Positions 38,337-49,091 of a stretch of DNA of 64,000 bases are shown here, piece by piece. The DNA lies in contig JANPYM010000002.1 in assembly GCA_025890175.1 (NCBI GenBank), forward strand, positions 3,952,590-4,016,589, written 5' to 3'. The DNA comes from Ciborinia camelliae (Eukaryota; Ascomycota; Leotiomycetes; Helotiales; Sclerotiniaceae). The first letter of the stretch is position 1. Every line of letters starts with the position of its first letter. Position numbers and translations under genes: made by a program. The notes under the pieces were generated by a model. The model was given only the letters and a program-made list of their open reading frames with translations. It made no database searches and was not told the origin of the DNA.

Positions 38337-39426
38337 TTGTGCGTATATATGCGTACCGCTAGCGCATACGTTGGTAGTACAGCACCCTCATATCGCATGA
38401 TTATCCCGACAATACCGTTCAAAAAACTCATCGAATCTAATATTGTTCTCGCTTTCCTACAGATATAACGGCAGCAGCTGCAACTACGACGGAAGAACTG
38501 GTGATTTGACCTGTCACTAAAGGGTTCTGGATCCTGCTACAAGTTCGATGGAAAAACAGGACATTCGATCCACAACTAAGGGGTCCTCAGCGTAACGACT
38601 TGATGATAATGATTGGTTTTCTTTTTTTATTGGTTGATCTGGGCCATGCAATTTCGCGTTTCATTATTGGATTAGTTTCCATGAATTCATTTTGATTACT
38701 AAATTATAACTGATTATTTGACTGTGGAAACAAAATTTGATTTGTGTTCTTTTAAGTATTGCTATTGATATATTTATTGAGCAAGTACAGTTTAAGTATA
38801 CCTATATACAAAACTATATCAAATTCAACAATATGCCTGAAACGAAGTGGAAGGGTTTCGGGACAGGAGCAAAAAACCGACCTCTCCACTAATTTCATTC
38901 TTATTGTGTATCTAGGTAGCTATCTATTATGCCATGCTATTTCGAAGTGCTTGAGCAATGTCTGAATACCAAAAGAAATCAGATAGGATTAGCGGTGTAT
39001 GTTGATACCGGGAGCTTGGAAACTGTTGTTGAGTTTAATATAAAAATGGTGGTTATGAAAGCGAATAGTGTCTCCCATATATAGGGTTTCACAATTTGAT
39101 GATTGTAAGAGAAAGAATATGTTAAAATCACAGATCAATTGTGAAATTAATAGTGCAAATAGAGTATAGTATTAATGTATATAACATAAACTAAAGTACT
39201 AAGGGTGATCGATACTACGAACGTTTATATGCTTAAGGGAAATGTCTCTATGCCGTATTTAGGTCCTTAGACCATTCTAGGGCTTATACGGCTGCTGGCT
39301 ACATTCGACAGAATATATGTTTCAGAGCCTTGGCGAAGAAAATGTTCTGCGGAGGTCATTAAGGGTTCGATTTTGTATACTATATCGTTCTTTTTTAGAA
39401 ATTATATATATGACGTAATCATTTCG
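38337..39426. other. Intergenic
   Basis: Beyond the two decayed tail modules at 38460-38580 I see no coding sequence. The interval becomes more AT-rich towards 39400 without matching the retroelements of the main island. Confidence 0.5.
38462..38580 (+). other. Two decayed YDG-TG tail modules
   Basis: YNGSSCNYDGRTGDLTCH followed by a stop, then GSGSCYKFDGKTGHSIHN followed by a stop, in a frame shifted by two. The modules are clearly duplicates of each other. They may be the former or alternatively spliced C-terminus of the upstream secreted protein. Confidence 0.5.
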
Positions 39427-39652
39427 AAACGAAAAAACTTTCGTTTTAAAATTCCGAAATTTAAATCAAAAAAGATTCTAAGCTGTTGCGATACCAGTGA
39501 ATCTGCAGGGCAGATTCACCAGGGCGCGGCCGCGTGCGGCCGATATGCCCGCATAGCGGGCATATAAGCTCGCAGATCGATCTACGATCGATCTGCATGC
39601 TTTTATAATATACTACTTTTTACTTATTGATATCAATAATACCACCGAGGTG
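39427..39652. repeat. Run of consecutive perfect hairpins
   Basis: Perfect inverted repeats follow one another: 39427-39446 (8-bp arms), 39497-39519 (10), 39527-39542 (7), 39543-39565 (10), 39572-39596 (10), 39624-39639 (16-base palindrome TTATTGATATCAATAA) and 39643-39652 (4). Four of them fill most of 39497-39596, with loops of 2-5 bases. Arms are unrelated in sequence, so this is not one repeat copied. No coding frame accompanies it. Confidence 0.85.
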
Positions 39653-39728
39653 ATCCGACATAAGCCAATCTAAAAAAAAGATAAAAAAGAATTGGTTTTG
39701 AAACATATACGTACTGCGCACGCTCCTA

Positions 39729-40275
39729 ATAGTCGGTTATCCATGGATCGACCGCCTGATTCCCAGTCGAGGAAAGCGATTGTCCCGCGCAAGCGAATTG
39801 TTCCGCAATGTCATAAGCGTCACATGGGATTATGAAAGTGAAATCGTAGATATGCTATCTGATAAAAGAACTATACTGAAGAGGAAAGGATCCTCTTGGA
39901 AAGATCACTATCTAATATAGAAGGCGACCACGTGTCCGTTATTCACTAGGCAGGGGCCTTGGCGTGACACGCAAGATATAATTTGGTAATAACTTAATGG
40001 ATTTTTGTATTAATATAATATAATTTATATAATTAGATTTGTATTAAAAGGTTGAATATAATAATCTAAAAGTTATTATTATAATAGTAAAATTGATTGT
40101 TCTATAATAATTATAAGATTTTATTTTCAAAAATATTAGCGATTTTTATAATTTTTGGATTTTGGTATGATTTTCAACAATTTTCAACAATTTTGACCGT
40201 GGGACAATCGCTTGCGCGGGACAATCACTTTCTCCGACTGAGAACCAGGCGGTCGATCCATGGAGAACCGACTAT
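39729..40275. mobile_element. Tc1/mariner-like MITE interrupted by a solo LTR
   Basis: Inverted ends of about 75 bp start ATAGTCGGTT at 39729 and are mirrored at 40275. A TA dinucleotide flanks both ends (39727-39728 and 40276-40277), the target choice of Tc1/mariner elements. Without the LTR and its 5-bp duplication the element is about 381 bp, with an AT-rich centre and no transposase frame, so it is non-autonomous. Confidence 0.85.
39809..39969 (+). mobile_element. Intact solo LTR, 161 bp
   Basis: It starts TGTCATAAGCGTCAC and ends CCTTGGCGTGACA, with TGTCA/TGACA inverted ends. A perfect target duplication CGCAA flanks it (39804-39808 and 39970-39974). It sits inside the left inverted repeat of the MITE. 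It is the reference copy for the fragments at 15837/33362 and 36965. Confidence 0.92.
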
Positions 40276-40360
40276 TAATGATGTGATGTATTAGGTTCTA
40301 GGTGGATGGTGCTACGAAGGCGATCTACGGCGAGCCTAGTGCGATCACGTGCATATCTAA

Positions 40361-40718
40361 GGGCCCGTTCGGATCGATTTTTTAATTTGTTGTTAAAATA
40401 AAGTTGGACGATCAATTTAGTCTAAATTTATAGTTTCACACATGATGTTGACCTACATTTGTTAACAAAAGCTGGTCAGATCTTCATTAAAGATTTGGCG
40501 AGGTTACTATACAAATTTCAAGGTTTTGTGGATCTACATTTGTAAACTCGATATAGCGAACATCAGTGTTCGGTAAATCACATTTTAGCGTGTTTGTAGG
40601 TTATAATGCTATTATAGTATTAAAATCTTATCATATTAATAACATTCGCGTTCGGATCGGCCTATATTGGCTACAAATATACGCAACATCGGTTCAAAAA
40701 AGCGATCCGAACGGGTCC
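40361..40718. mobile_element. PIF/Harbinger-like MITE, 358 bp
   Basis: The ends are GGGCCCGTTCGGATCG at 40361 and its near-perfect inverse GGACCCGTTCGGATCG at 40718, about 24 bp of inverted repeat in total. A TAA triplet flanks both sides (40358-40360, 40719-40721). TAA/TTA duplications with G-rich tips are typical of Harbinger/Tourist-type MITEs. No coding capacity. Confidence 0.85.
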
Positions 40719-41060
40719 TAAGCCTATTCACTAGAATCGCAACAGAATCATAGAGTAGCCTTGAGAACAAAGTCTGAAAATTGAGTGAAAGGGAGACATG
40801 ACATGACTTTTCTGTTTACTCTGTTGGTAGTTCTTGAATTATGAAAGAAACAGAGAGACAATCGAGAAGGAATTTATAGAGTTCTCGATAAACCCGACTA
40901 CATGAAACATGAGATATTCATATTTAAATAAAATGCTATCGTTGACCAATCTGCAATTTCAAAGCATTAAAAATCATATGGAAAACTGTCGGTACGATCA
41001 GGTAACTGTACATAGGGGGCCGCACGAGCTACTAGCGTCCACGCTAATGCTTCTGCGCTC

Positions 41061-41067
41061 TATATAA
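41061..41067 (+). promoter_or_regulatory. TATA box of the RBR gene
   Basis: TATATAA lies 103 bp upstream of the ATG at 41170, a normal distance for a fungal TATA promoter. Confidence 0.55.
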
Positions 41068-41169
41068 GGTCTCAATCTCGCAGTAGTATTATAGAAATCA
41101 AACATTCTCATACATAAAGGAAATAAGTACTTACAGTTTCAACACCAAATTGAAACCAACAGAGACAAA

Positions 41170-42086
41170 ATGGACCGCAAAACACCAGTAACCAACTCAA
41201 CACCTAAAAGACCCAGACCTTGCATTCTCTCACGCATATTAAACAACACACCTCCCATCTTTTCCATCATTTCCATCTTCCATAAACAAAACACCTTCGA
41301 AAAGCGTGAACGACGTCGCCTACAAAAACCCCCCAAACTCGAAGCTGCACGAAGAAAAGACGAACAAGGTTCCATAGCTCAAACTCTTCCTCTTAATGGT
41401 GGTATAGAATGTGAAGTATGTTTGGAGGTTTTGCCATCGGAGACTTTTCGGAGGCAGCATGTTGAAAATAAATGCAAACATACTACCCATATCTGTTCGC
41501 CATGTCTAAAGCAAGCTATCACTACGAACGTGGAGATTAATTCATGGGAAAAGATACCCTGTCCATTTCCCGGATGCGAAAGGATGTTGAAGCCAAATAC
41601 GATTAGGAAGTACCTTCAAGGGGAGCTACTTCAGAAGTATGAATCCCTGAAATATCCACAGCCCTATGGAAAGCTAACGATAAAACAGTTATGACAGATA
41701 TATCGACATGCTCAAGATCCGCAATCTTCCGAAATTTCGATGGTGTTTAAATGCCCAATGTAGTGCTGGCCAAGTCCACAACAAGGGAAAGCACAATTTG
41801 AGGGTTATATGCCGAGCATGTAAATCCGAGAGCTGCTTTACACATCAGGTTCCTCTCGTTAAAGGCAAACGTTGCAAGGCATGTGATGTTTCTATGGCTG
41901 CAGACAAGATTGCACTCGCTGGCTCGAAACCTTGTCCAAGATGCAAAGCGCCGACCATCCTTGAGCCTATTCGTTGTGGCTCAGTCACCTGTAAGTACCT
42001 ACTTAGATCACCCCTTTATTCCTAATACTGATCCGGTTCTACTTCTAGGCATTTGTAATCGCACTTGGAAATGGGGTAAAAAATAA
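41170..42086 (+). CDS. Compact RING-IBR-RING (RBR) E3 ubiquitin ligase-like protein
   Basis: Three exons, 41170-41636, 41698-41990 and 42049-42086, all GT-AG, give 265 residues. RING1 begins CEVC at C81/C84 and continues through KHTTHICSPCL to PCPFPGCERML. The IBR domain follows (FRWCLNAQCSAGQVH, CRACKSESCFTHQ, CKACD). RING2 reads CPRCKAPTILEPIRCGSVTCICNRTWKW, with a Cys at the place of the ubiquitin-accepting cysteine of RBR ligases. Many fungal relatives are 400-700 residues; this one stops just after RING2 and has a basic, Pro-rich N-terminus of about 75 residues. The typical G-C-x-H-M-T-C of RING2 is altered to RCGSVTC, so activity cannot be assumed. Confidence 0.85.
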
Positions 42087-43840
42087 GACCATGATGTTGT
42101 AGCATCATCCAGGCATTAAGGACGGATTCATGCAGGGCAAAAGATTGCACTGACTAGGATGATAATAATATATCTGTTCAATAAAATGCCCGGATCTTCA
42201 GCACTTGCCAATAAGTAGCAGAATTGATATAGTGTCATAGGTTACAGAATTTCTTTAAGACTACAATGTCACGTACACCGCTCAATATTTAAGGCATTAA
42301 TAGATCTTAGAATCCAAAAACCAGACTTTGGTAGTATCAAGATCCCACTAAACTCCGTTGCTGAAAACATTTCTCAATCTAATAATCAACACATGTTTAA
42401 TTGTTTAAATATATGCCCTTCTTGATACAACCCAGAGCTTCTCCCTCTACGGTGTAAGAATTACATTCCATGCCCAATCGATATCGAGTTCTAATATCCC
42501 GCAAATCCCCGCAGCATGTTTCAATGGCTTACCTTCTTTATATGCATTTAAAACCTTCGATAAACATCCTTTTGGAGAATTGACAACCTCCCCCCACCCC
42601 CTAGAAAAAGAATCATATTCGCCTTGTCCATACCGCCGGAGCCAATAAATGTGAGAACGTCGGACTCTTTGCTTCAGCTGTCGTAACCGGACATATGTCA
42701 GGATTTTCTAATTCTACACTCAATACCCTTACTAAAGGATATATGAACAGTCAGGTGTCTAATAATTGTATCTGCAATATTGAGCGCCAGCGGCTACAGC
42801 GACCAGAATGGGAATATTTCGAAGGATAAGGCTGCGAATTTGAATCTATTGTAGATGTACGAAGAGTTGATTTCTTAGAACGAACTTAGAGGATAGCCTA
42901 AGAGAAAAGGAAGTTCTTCGAAATAAGAGATGAAATGATCGTACTAGTAACATAACTACTACCGTGAACCGTCATTCAAGAGTAAACATCAAACTATGTG
43001 AGTAAAAATTAGCTAAACTGCACCAACTATGCAGCGCCCTAGATCTATCATCTATCTGATTAAAGTGTGTACCATGATCCATAAGTGGCAAATTTGCCAT
43101 GTGGGATTTTAGTCTTGCCAGGGCAGGGTGACGTGACGTGACGTGGCTATCAACTGAAGTTCATTAGATTCGAATCATTGATATCCTTTCCCATCAGATC
43201 TCTCCTCCGTAGTACATACAGTGTGTCTAATAGTCCGTCCAATAGTCCGGCTAGTCTGAGACTTTCAGACAACTAGTCCGGACTGGATCAATTTTCCGAC
43301 TAGATATACTTTTCATGTCACGGATTAATTTTCAAAATATAATTTTTCATAAACAAAAGAAATGACATTTATAGCATATCTATTCTGAGACGGACGTATT
43401 AGATACTTATTTTTTATTTTTCTTCGAACGGACTAATTGGGATTCTCTCAAACTATTGGATACACTGAGTTCGTAGTCCATCGAATATGCCCACCTAAGT
43501 TTTGCATCTCGATCACGGTTAATTAAGTGGTTTATCACATTGGTGGGGATGCATCTATTCTTTCTTTTTTAGGATCTAATTGTGAGAGATGGGAGGTGAG
43601 AGATGAAATAGAGGGTGGGTGGTTAATTTTAACTGGAAGAGTTAAATTGAGTTGAGAGTTGAGATGAGTAATGTTTCACCAAGAAAAGCTCAAATTATTA
43701 GTTGTGGAAAGAAATGTATTCGGTCTAATTTAATTCTTGTTATTTTGTTTTGTTGGCTTGCTAAATCTACATAGTATGAGTCTTCTAACATACTAAGAGT
43801 AAGAATGAATACCTAGGTACCCAACATTCCCTAACGATAA
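42087..43840. other. Intergenic, possible mariner-like MITE
   Basis: No gene supported. 43219-43467 has imperfect inverted ends (CAGTGTGTCTAATAGT and CAGTGTATCCAATAGT, 14 of 16), suggesting a worn mariner-type MITE, but no target duplication is visible. GACGTGACGTGACGTGGC near 43130 is a short direct repeat. Confidence 0.45.
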
Positions 43841-45893
43841 TCAACTCACTCTGACAAATTGTCCCTCAAACTCCCATATAGGACCTACATAGACCTTACG
43901 GCCATATAAAACCCAGAAACCCATACTAAAGATAACCGCTCCGCCAAAAATCAAACAGCTCCAGTTCATATCCGCTGTATCCACCGTTGAGAAGGCCGGC
44001 CAGAACGAGAAAAAGAGCGCGATAGCAGTGTAGATTAGGGCCACAACATTTATGGCAACGCCCAATTTTCCGAGTCTAAATGGACCCCATGGGATCTCAG
44101 ACGCAGGTGTGGTTAATCTTTTTATCAACATGACGCTTGCGGCCAGTAAGAAAGAGGATTGGTAAGAGGCCAAAACAACCGAGTAGAATGCCCCGAAAGC
44201 GGTTAGGGAACCGATACTTATAAGTGCTAGGAGAACGTTGATTATAAGCGTTCCGATGATGGCGTTGACGGGTAGTCGAGTTTTCGGGTCCACCTGAATA
44301 AGGTATTTATCATTAGTTCCCGAACCACGAAAGGGTTTTTAGGTGATGGTTGTTACCTTGACAAGAAGACTGGAAAATGGCAGCCCGTTTTCTCTTGAAA
44401 ATGCCCACAAGGTCCGAGATGCTGTGGCCAAGACACTGCTGACGGAAAAGGCGTTTACTCCGGTGATTACGATAATCTGCTTAAGTTAAGACGGTTTCTT
44501 CAGTCTTCTGACTGAAACCTACCAGTACGTTGGCTCCCCTTTTTGACCCCAATGCTGTTCGGAAGATCTCCATGAAGGGAAATCCAGTGTTTGATTGGCT
44601 GGCGGCGACGATATCTGGGATACTGAATAATACTGCTATCATCATGGAAAACCCCAGTATTCCATTGAATAAGGTAGAAAACCAGATACTGAAAGGTATG
44701 ACCTTGGAGGCCTGATTGATTTCTTCAGCTGTACGCGATTGAACTGTCAGTTTCAAGTCTTGGGTCTTGATCATGAGTGTTTTTCAACGGGTAATAGAAA
44801 GTCCATACCAATGTGATCTGCACCATCATTGCCGACAAAAGAACTGACAGATGTGATCCATCCAACGAAGAATGAGAGACCCATACTATCCCACCCGCCC
44901 AGATTTTGAAAAGTTGTAAAGACCTTTTCAGCGGGTGTATGAGGCGATAAATAGACGATAGGAATGAGCACGCCAATGAATCCCAAAATGTACAGAATAA
45001 GCATCATAGCTTCGATGCGCGGTAAGAGGCGCCCAAGGAAAGTATTGATGAAAACCCCGAAGAGAGCGATGGCATAGAAAAGAAGAGTCGCTTGCCACAA
45101 TTTGGGGTCATAGTCTGGGTAGTTTAGAATGAGGAGACTTTGGATCAATGAAGCAACCGTATAGCATGTTTCTGCAACAAATGCTTGCCAGCAGATGACG
45201 GTGAGCCATCCTGCCAGGTAACTAAGAAACTTCTTGCACCAAGAAGGAGACAATATTGCAACCCAATTAAAAGGTCCGCCAGCGAGAGGAATCCTATGCC
45301 AGATGAGTACTGAACCCCCAGATCAGACTGGAGTATTCCGAATAATTGACTCACATCGATGCCATCTCAGCCATGACCAAGGCTTGAAGCATGGAACCAG
45401 ACCATGCTGCCAAGTATCCGTAAATCAGGCCAGCAGGGCCGCCATTCTGTAGACCGAATTGTAGAGTGCTTTGTATGGTCAGTCACAATTTGCCATTGAA
45501 TGGAAAGAAAAGAGAAATAGACGAATTCTCACAATAAGACGACTTCCCATGTTAACATTAAACCACATGTTAAGCCTACGGAAGACAATGATTTAAATCG
45601 TCGCTAAAGATTTCGTTAGCGAGGGATGTAGAACTATGCAATGGCCTAGTCAATCATACCTTAAGCTGTTGCTTTTTTCCAAACGCAGCAAGAGTTGCCT
45701 CATCTTGAACATTATTTGCGTAACCTCTCTCTGATACTTTCCCTCGTTCTGTTATGTTCATGTCTCCATTCTCGTGATCGGAATTAACACCGGTGGTAGT
45801 GGTTACCTGCACTTTTTGCATTATGCCAGGCTTAATATCGCTGAGCTCGTCGGAAGACATGTTTCGTTGCGTGACATTGAAACAACGCTTCAA
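43841..45893 (-). CDS. APC-superfamily amino acid/choline/GABA-type permease
   Basis: Seven exons on the minus strand: 45893-45660, 45603-45533, 45468-45355, 45293-44809, 44728-44523, 44476-44357 and 44293-43841. All junctions are GT-AG and in phase; the product is 560 residues. A second ATG at 45860 (MSSDELSD) would give 549. The hydrophilic N-terminus of about 75 residues is followed by about twelve hydrophobic helices. Diagnostic stretches are GLTCGLMLTWEVVL, FGLQNGGPAGLIYGY, AGGPFNWVAILSP, FVGNDGADHIAEEI and SRENGLPFSSLLVKV. These place it in the fungal Hnm1/Uga4/Bio5-like group, proton symporters for amino acids, GABA, choline or related amines. The substrate cannot be read from sequence. 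It is divergently arranged with a methyltransferase gene. Confidence 0.9.
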
Positions 45894-46313
45894 AGGAACA
45901 GAAAGTGAATCGAAGATAGAGAGATGAGGGGTCGTTCAATGGCGAAAGTATCTTTCCCCGCGCGCCATATCATGTTGCATTCCCATGTACAATTATATCA
46001 GCCATTTGATATAAATTCTGAAGAGTTTCTTGCTCTACTGATCAGATACAAGAAAGCTTATTTTGATAGCATGCTACTTGTTCGGAGTTAACACCCCCTG
46101 TTCCGGCGGCTGCAGGCGAGTGGAGGCCAATTTTCAATTTCAACAGTGGATACAATAGATTATCAACACTGTAACCGAGAGCGGATCATGTCTCAGAGCG
46201 TCATAATGTTGGCAATATGTTATTACCTAGCTGGCTAGGAGTAGGGTTATTCCTATCTTCCCAGACAATAATACAATTGCAACCTACTCAAACATTCAGT
46301 ATCAACAGCTGAA
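45894..46313. promoter_or_regulatory. Shared divergent promoter region (permease / methyltransferase)
   Basis: 420 bp separates two head-to-head start codons. It contains a paired dyad-like GATATAA/TTGATATAAA AT segment near 46000-46020 and GATAAG-free stretches. I identify no specific operator with confidence. The short spacing makes co-regulation possible. Confidence 0.4.
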
Positions 46314-47006
46314 ATGGCACCCATCAACCCAGCAGCAGATTTCTACGACAATTTAGGAATGAGGTATGAGAAGAGTTTCGGGCACGATGAAGGGCTCATA
46401 GAGTTTGTTACCGAAAGCTTAAATCTTCTCCCTGCGGGCCCAAATACGGCCGTCCTCGATATAGGCAGCGGCACGGGGATGCCGACATCCAATCTCGTCG
46501 TTAGGAGCGGTCGTAAACTTCATGGCATTGATTTCTCTCCCATCATGGTCGAATTGAGCAAGCGACAAGTACCGGGAGGAACTTTCGAGCTGACAAACAT
46601 GCTCGAATTGTCCCCTGCGTCTCCATATCCCTTCCAAGGGGCCTTTGCGATATTTTCGTTGTTCCATTTCACTCGGGAGGAGATGGATAAAGTTGCTGGA
46701 AAATGGGCCCAATGGATTGCTCCTGGAGGCTATCTTTTTATTGGGACTATGGTAGCTGAGGACTTCCCCACCGAGCCCCAGATGTTTGACGAAGATGGAG
46801 AGTGTGCAAGAGGTATCGAGCATACATTCATGGGGAAACGAATTGGGAATCTGATGTATACCAGACAGGGCTGGGTGAACTTATTGCGAAAAGTAGGATT
46901 TGAGGTGGTGAAAACAGAGATGATACCGCTTCAAGCACCCCTAGACGCAGAATGTGATCTCGAGCCTCATTATTACATCACTGCACGCAAGAGTTCTCCT
47001 CAATAA
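46314..47006 (+). CDS. Class I SAM-dependent methyltransferase
   Basis: Single exon, 230 residues. Motif I VLDIGSGTG (D49 to G55) and the acidic end of strand 2 in HGIDFSP (about 70-76) form the SAM site; FAIFSLFHFTREEM matches motif IV/post-IV and WIAPGGYLFIGT motif V-VI. This is the small Methyltransf_11/25-like fold that acts on diverse small molecules. There is no targeting signal, so it is probably cytosolic. The substrate is unknown. Its head-to-head position with an amine-type permease might indicate a shared metabolite, but that is speculation from context. Confidence 0.88.
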   Translation: MAPINPAADFYDNLGMRYEKSFGHDEGLIEFVTESLNLLPAGPNTAVLDIGSGTGMPTSNLVVRSGRKLHGIDFSPIMVELSKRQVPGGTFELTNMLELSPASPYPFQGAFAIFSLFHFTREEMDKVAGKWAQWIAPGGYLFIGTMVAEDFPTEPQMFDEDGECARGIEHTFMGKRIGNLMYTRQGWVNLLRKVGFEVVKTEMIPLQAPLDAECDLEPHYYITARKSSPQ

Positions 47007-47743
47007 GCTCTAACAGCGATTGAAAATTTAAGGCTTACCCAGAGTGTGGATCCATTGAGGGTGTCAACATGATGGAAGCTGAAGATCGACATGGGTCAAA
47101 AGTTAAAACCATGAATCCACTTCTGAATTATTTCCAATCCATCTTTGTCACATGAACATCTTACTTCGGGAGTCCGCATCCGAACTTCCGAAGTGGATCA
47201 TGATCGCCCAGATGCAGAAGAAACATCAAGCTGACTTCCATCTAACATTAGTTAATGTTCAACATATGTAGATCTGTTGGAGCCTGACACTACGAGTGTG
47301 GTGTTAGGTATGCACTTCTTTATAGACAAGCGAAACTCTATCTTCGAATCTAGTTGAATCTTAAACCAGGATATTGACTTCCGCAGCACATTGGGCAAAG
47401 AGAACAAAGTTGGGCGCACTAAGACTTAGATATTTTAGAAACCTTGCTCTGTAACTCGTATTGCTATTCCAACAATTAACCTCTATACTGGTTATTATCC
47501 AGATATACTAGAAAGATCATCGTCCTTGGGTCAAAGGAAATGGATATCAACTGCGGTATGGTATCTGGAAACCGATGTTATATCTCCAGGCCTAGAGTGC
47601 AAACCGTATTTTGGATAACATTCTTAAATTTTTCTTGACCTTGACTTGACTGCATCAGCAAACTTGCTAGATGCATGACTTAACTCCTGCAATAGCCATA
47701 AAGTCAAAATCAGAGCAGAAGGGTAGCCAGTGCTCACAACAAG
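47007..47743. other. Intergenic
   Basis: 3' flank of the methyltransferase and 5' flank of the next membrane-protein gene. No coding sequence, RNA gene or repeat recognised. Confidence 0.5.
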
Positions 47744-49091
47744 ATGGCTACGGTAACATCAGACAACCATGGCCCACTCCTGAACGTTGCCATGTGGATT
47801 GTGCTCGTACCAATGATAATTACAGTTCTAACAAAAGCCTATACCAAGTCCAAAATAATTCGAAAAATCCAGCCGGATGATTATTTGGGACTCATTGCTA
47901 CGGTATATATCTATATTCTCATCTGGTTTTTGGCGAAGGTCCTTTTCATGCTCTGGGCTTACCATGCACCCCTTACGTTAGTTTTCATCGATAGCTCAAT
48001 GCGTATGCACATCGGAACAAATTGCGCATGGACTGGGGCAAAACCAAGACACCATCCTTCCAAGTGAGCTAAATCGCTTCTACATTGTAAGAAAGCTTTT
48101 TTAATCTCAAGTTTGGACAAAGACTGACCATTCAAAGGCTCAATATGTTGGTCATATCATGTATATTCTGGCAATCTTTGTCACCAAGCTTTCAAGTCTT
48201 TCTTTCTTCATTTGTCTCACTGGAGAGGGCAGTGCTAAGCGACGAGTGGTTCGTGGAAGTATTGTTTGCATCGGCACATGGGGTTTTATCAGCATAATTG
48301 TGATTGCTCTGCAATGCCACTTTCCAGATCCTTGGATATTTCGTGCAGGGCAATGTATTGATATTGTGAGCACATTCCAACGTGAACTTTCTACGCGTAG
48401 CTAATTTTGATTAGAGAGCATTCTGGATAGTTAACGCGGTAGCGGATGCCTTGACCCAAGTGTTTATCGGTCTACTTCCGATATATATCCTCAGCGGTCT
48501 GAAAATGAAGAAGTCCAAAAAGCGGCTTACAATGCTTATGTTCTCACCCAATCTTTTGTAAGACTTGCCATTCATTCTCTTTCTCTTCTTGTCTCTGATA
48601 TACTACTCAGAAGACGCATAGCTGATCCCGGCCATTTTCACAGGACCCTACCTCTTCTCATTCTCCGCATGGTCTATCTTTATCAAGCTATATATTCCAG
48701 TAACTATACCTGGAATTCATTTAACCTAGCACTAGTGACAAACTTACATACTTCCTTCGCCATCATGTTATCCTGCATTCCATTCTCCAAATCCATCATC
48801 GATAGTCTCGTCCTCGCACCACACGTCATCACAGACACTGCAAGAGGCACTGTCTTGAGATATCGACCGAATCATTCCGGAAGGGAAAATAGATCTAACG
48901 CTGGTGGATCTTCTAATTTCCTCGGCGGTGTTACTGGCAGAATGACTACATTTGAGACTCTTCCTGAGGTTGAAGCGCAAGAATTGAACGAATATCTCAA
49001 TCGTGCCGAGAGTCAAGAGCGAATGATTTCGGAGCCCACGAGCCCGGCGACGAGCAAAGCAGAATTAATCAAGAATGAAACATTGTATTAA
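47744..49091 (+). CDS. PTH11-like fungal rhodopsin-domain membrane protein
   Basis: Five exons, 47744-47902, 47982-48086, 48138-48365, 48415-48557 and 48611-49091, give 371 residues, all GT-AG with matching phases. Features of the fungal rhodopsin-domain family: TM1 VAMWIVLVPMIITVLTKAYTK, the DDYLGLIAT turn, HGLGQNQDTI...ELNRFYIAQYVGHIMYI leading to a KLS.LSFF helix, FWIVNAVADALTQVFIGLLP, RMVYLYQAIYSSNYTWNS, then a LHTSFAIMLSCIPFSKSII helix. A polar C-terminal tail of about 95 residues ends the protein. It differs enough from the first PTH11-like gene at 4756 that they are separate family members, not a recent duplication. Ligand and role unknown. Confidence 0.87.

Noticed and set aside
39373..39567. 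64-codon frame across the hairpin cluster
   Set aside because: It runs through inverted repeats with no start context and no conserved sequence.
43219..43467. Mariner-like MITE with CAGTGT ends
   Set aside because: The inverted ends are short and imperfect and no target duplication is visible; kept only as a remark in the spacer entry.
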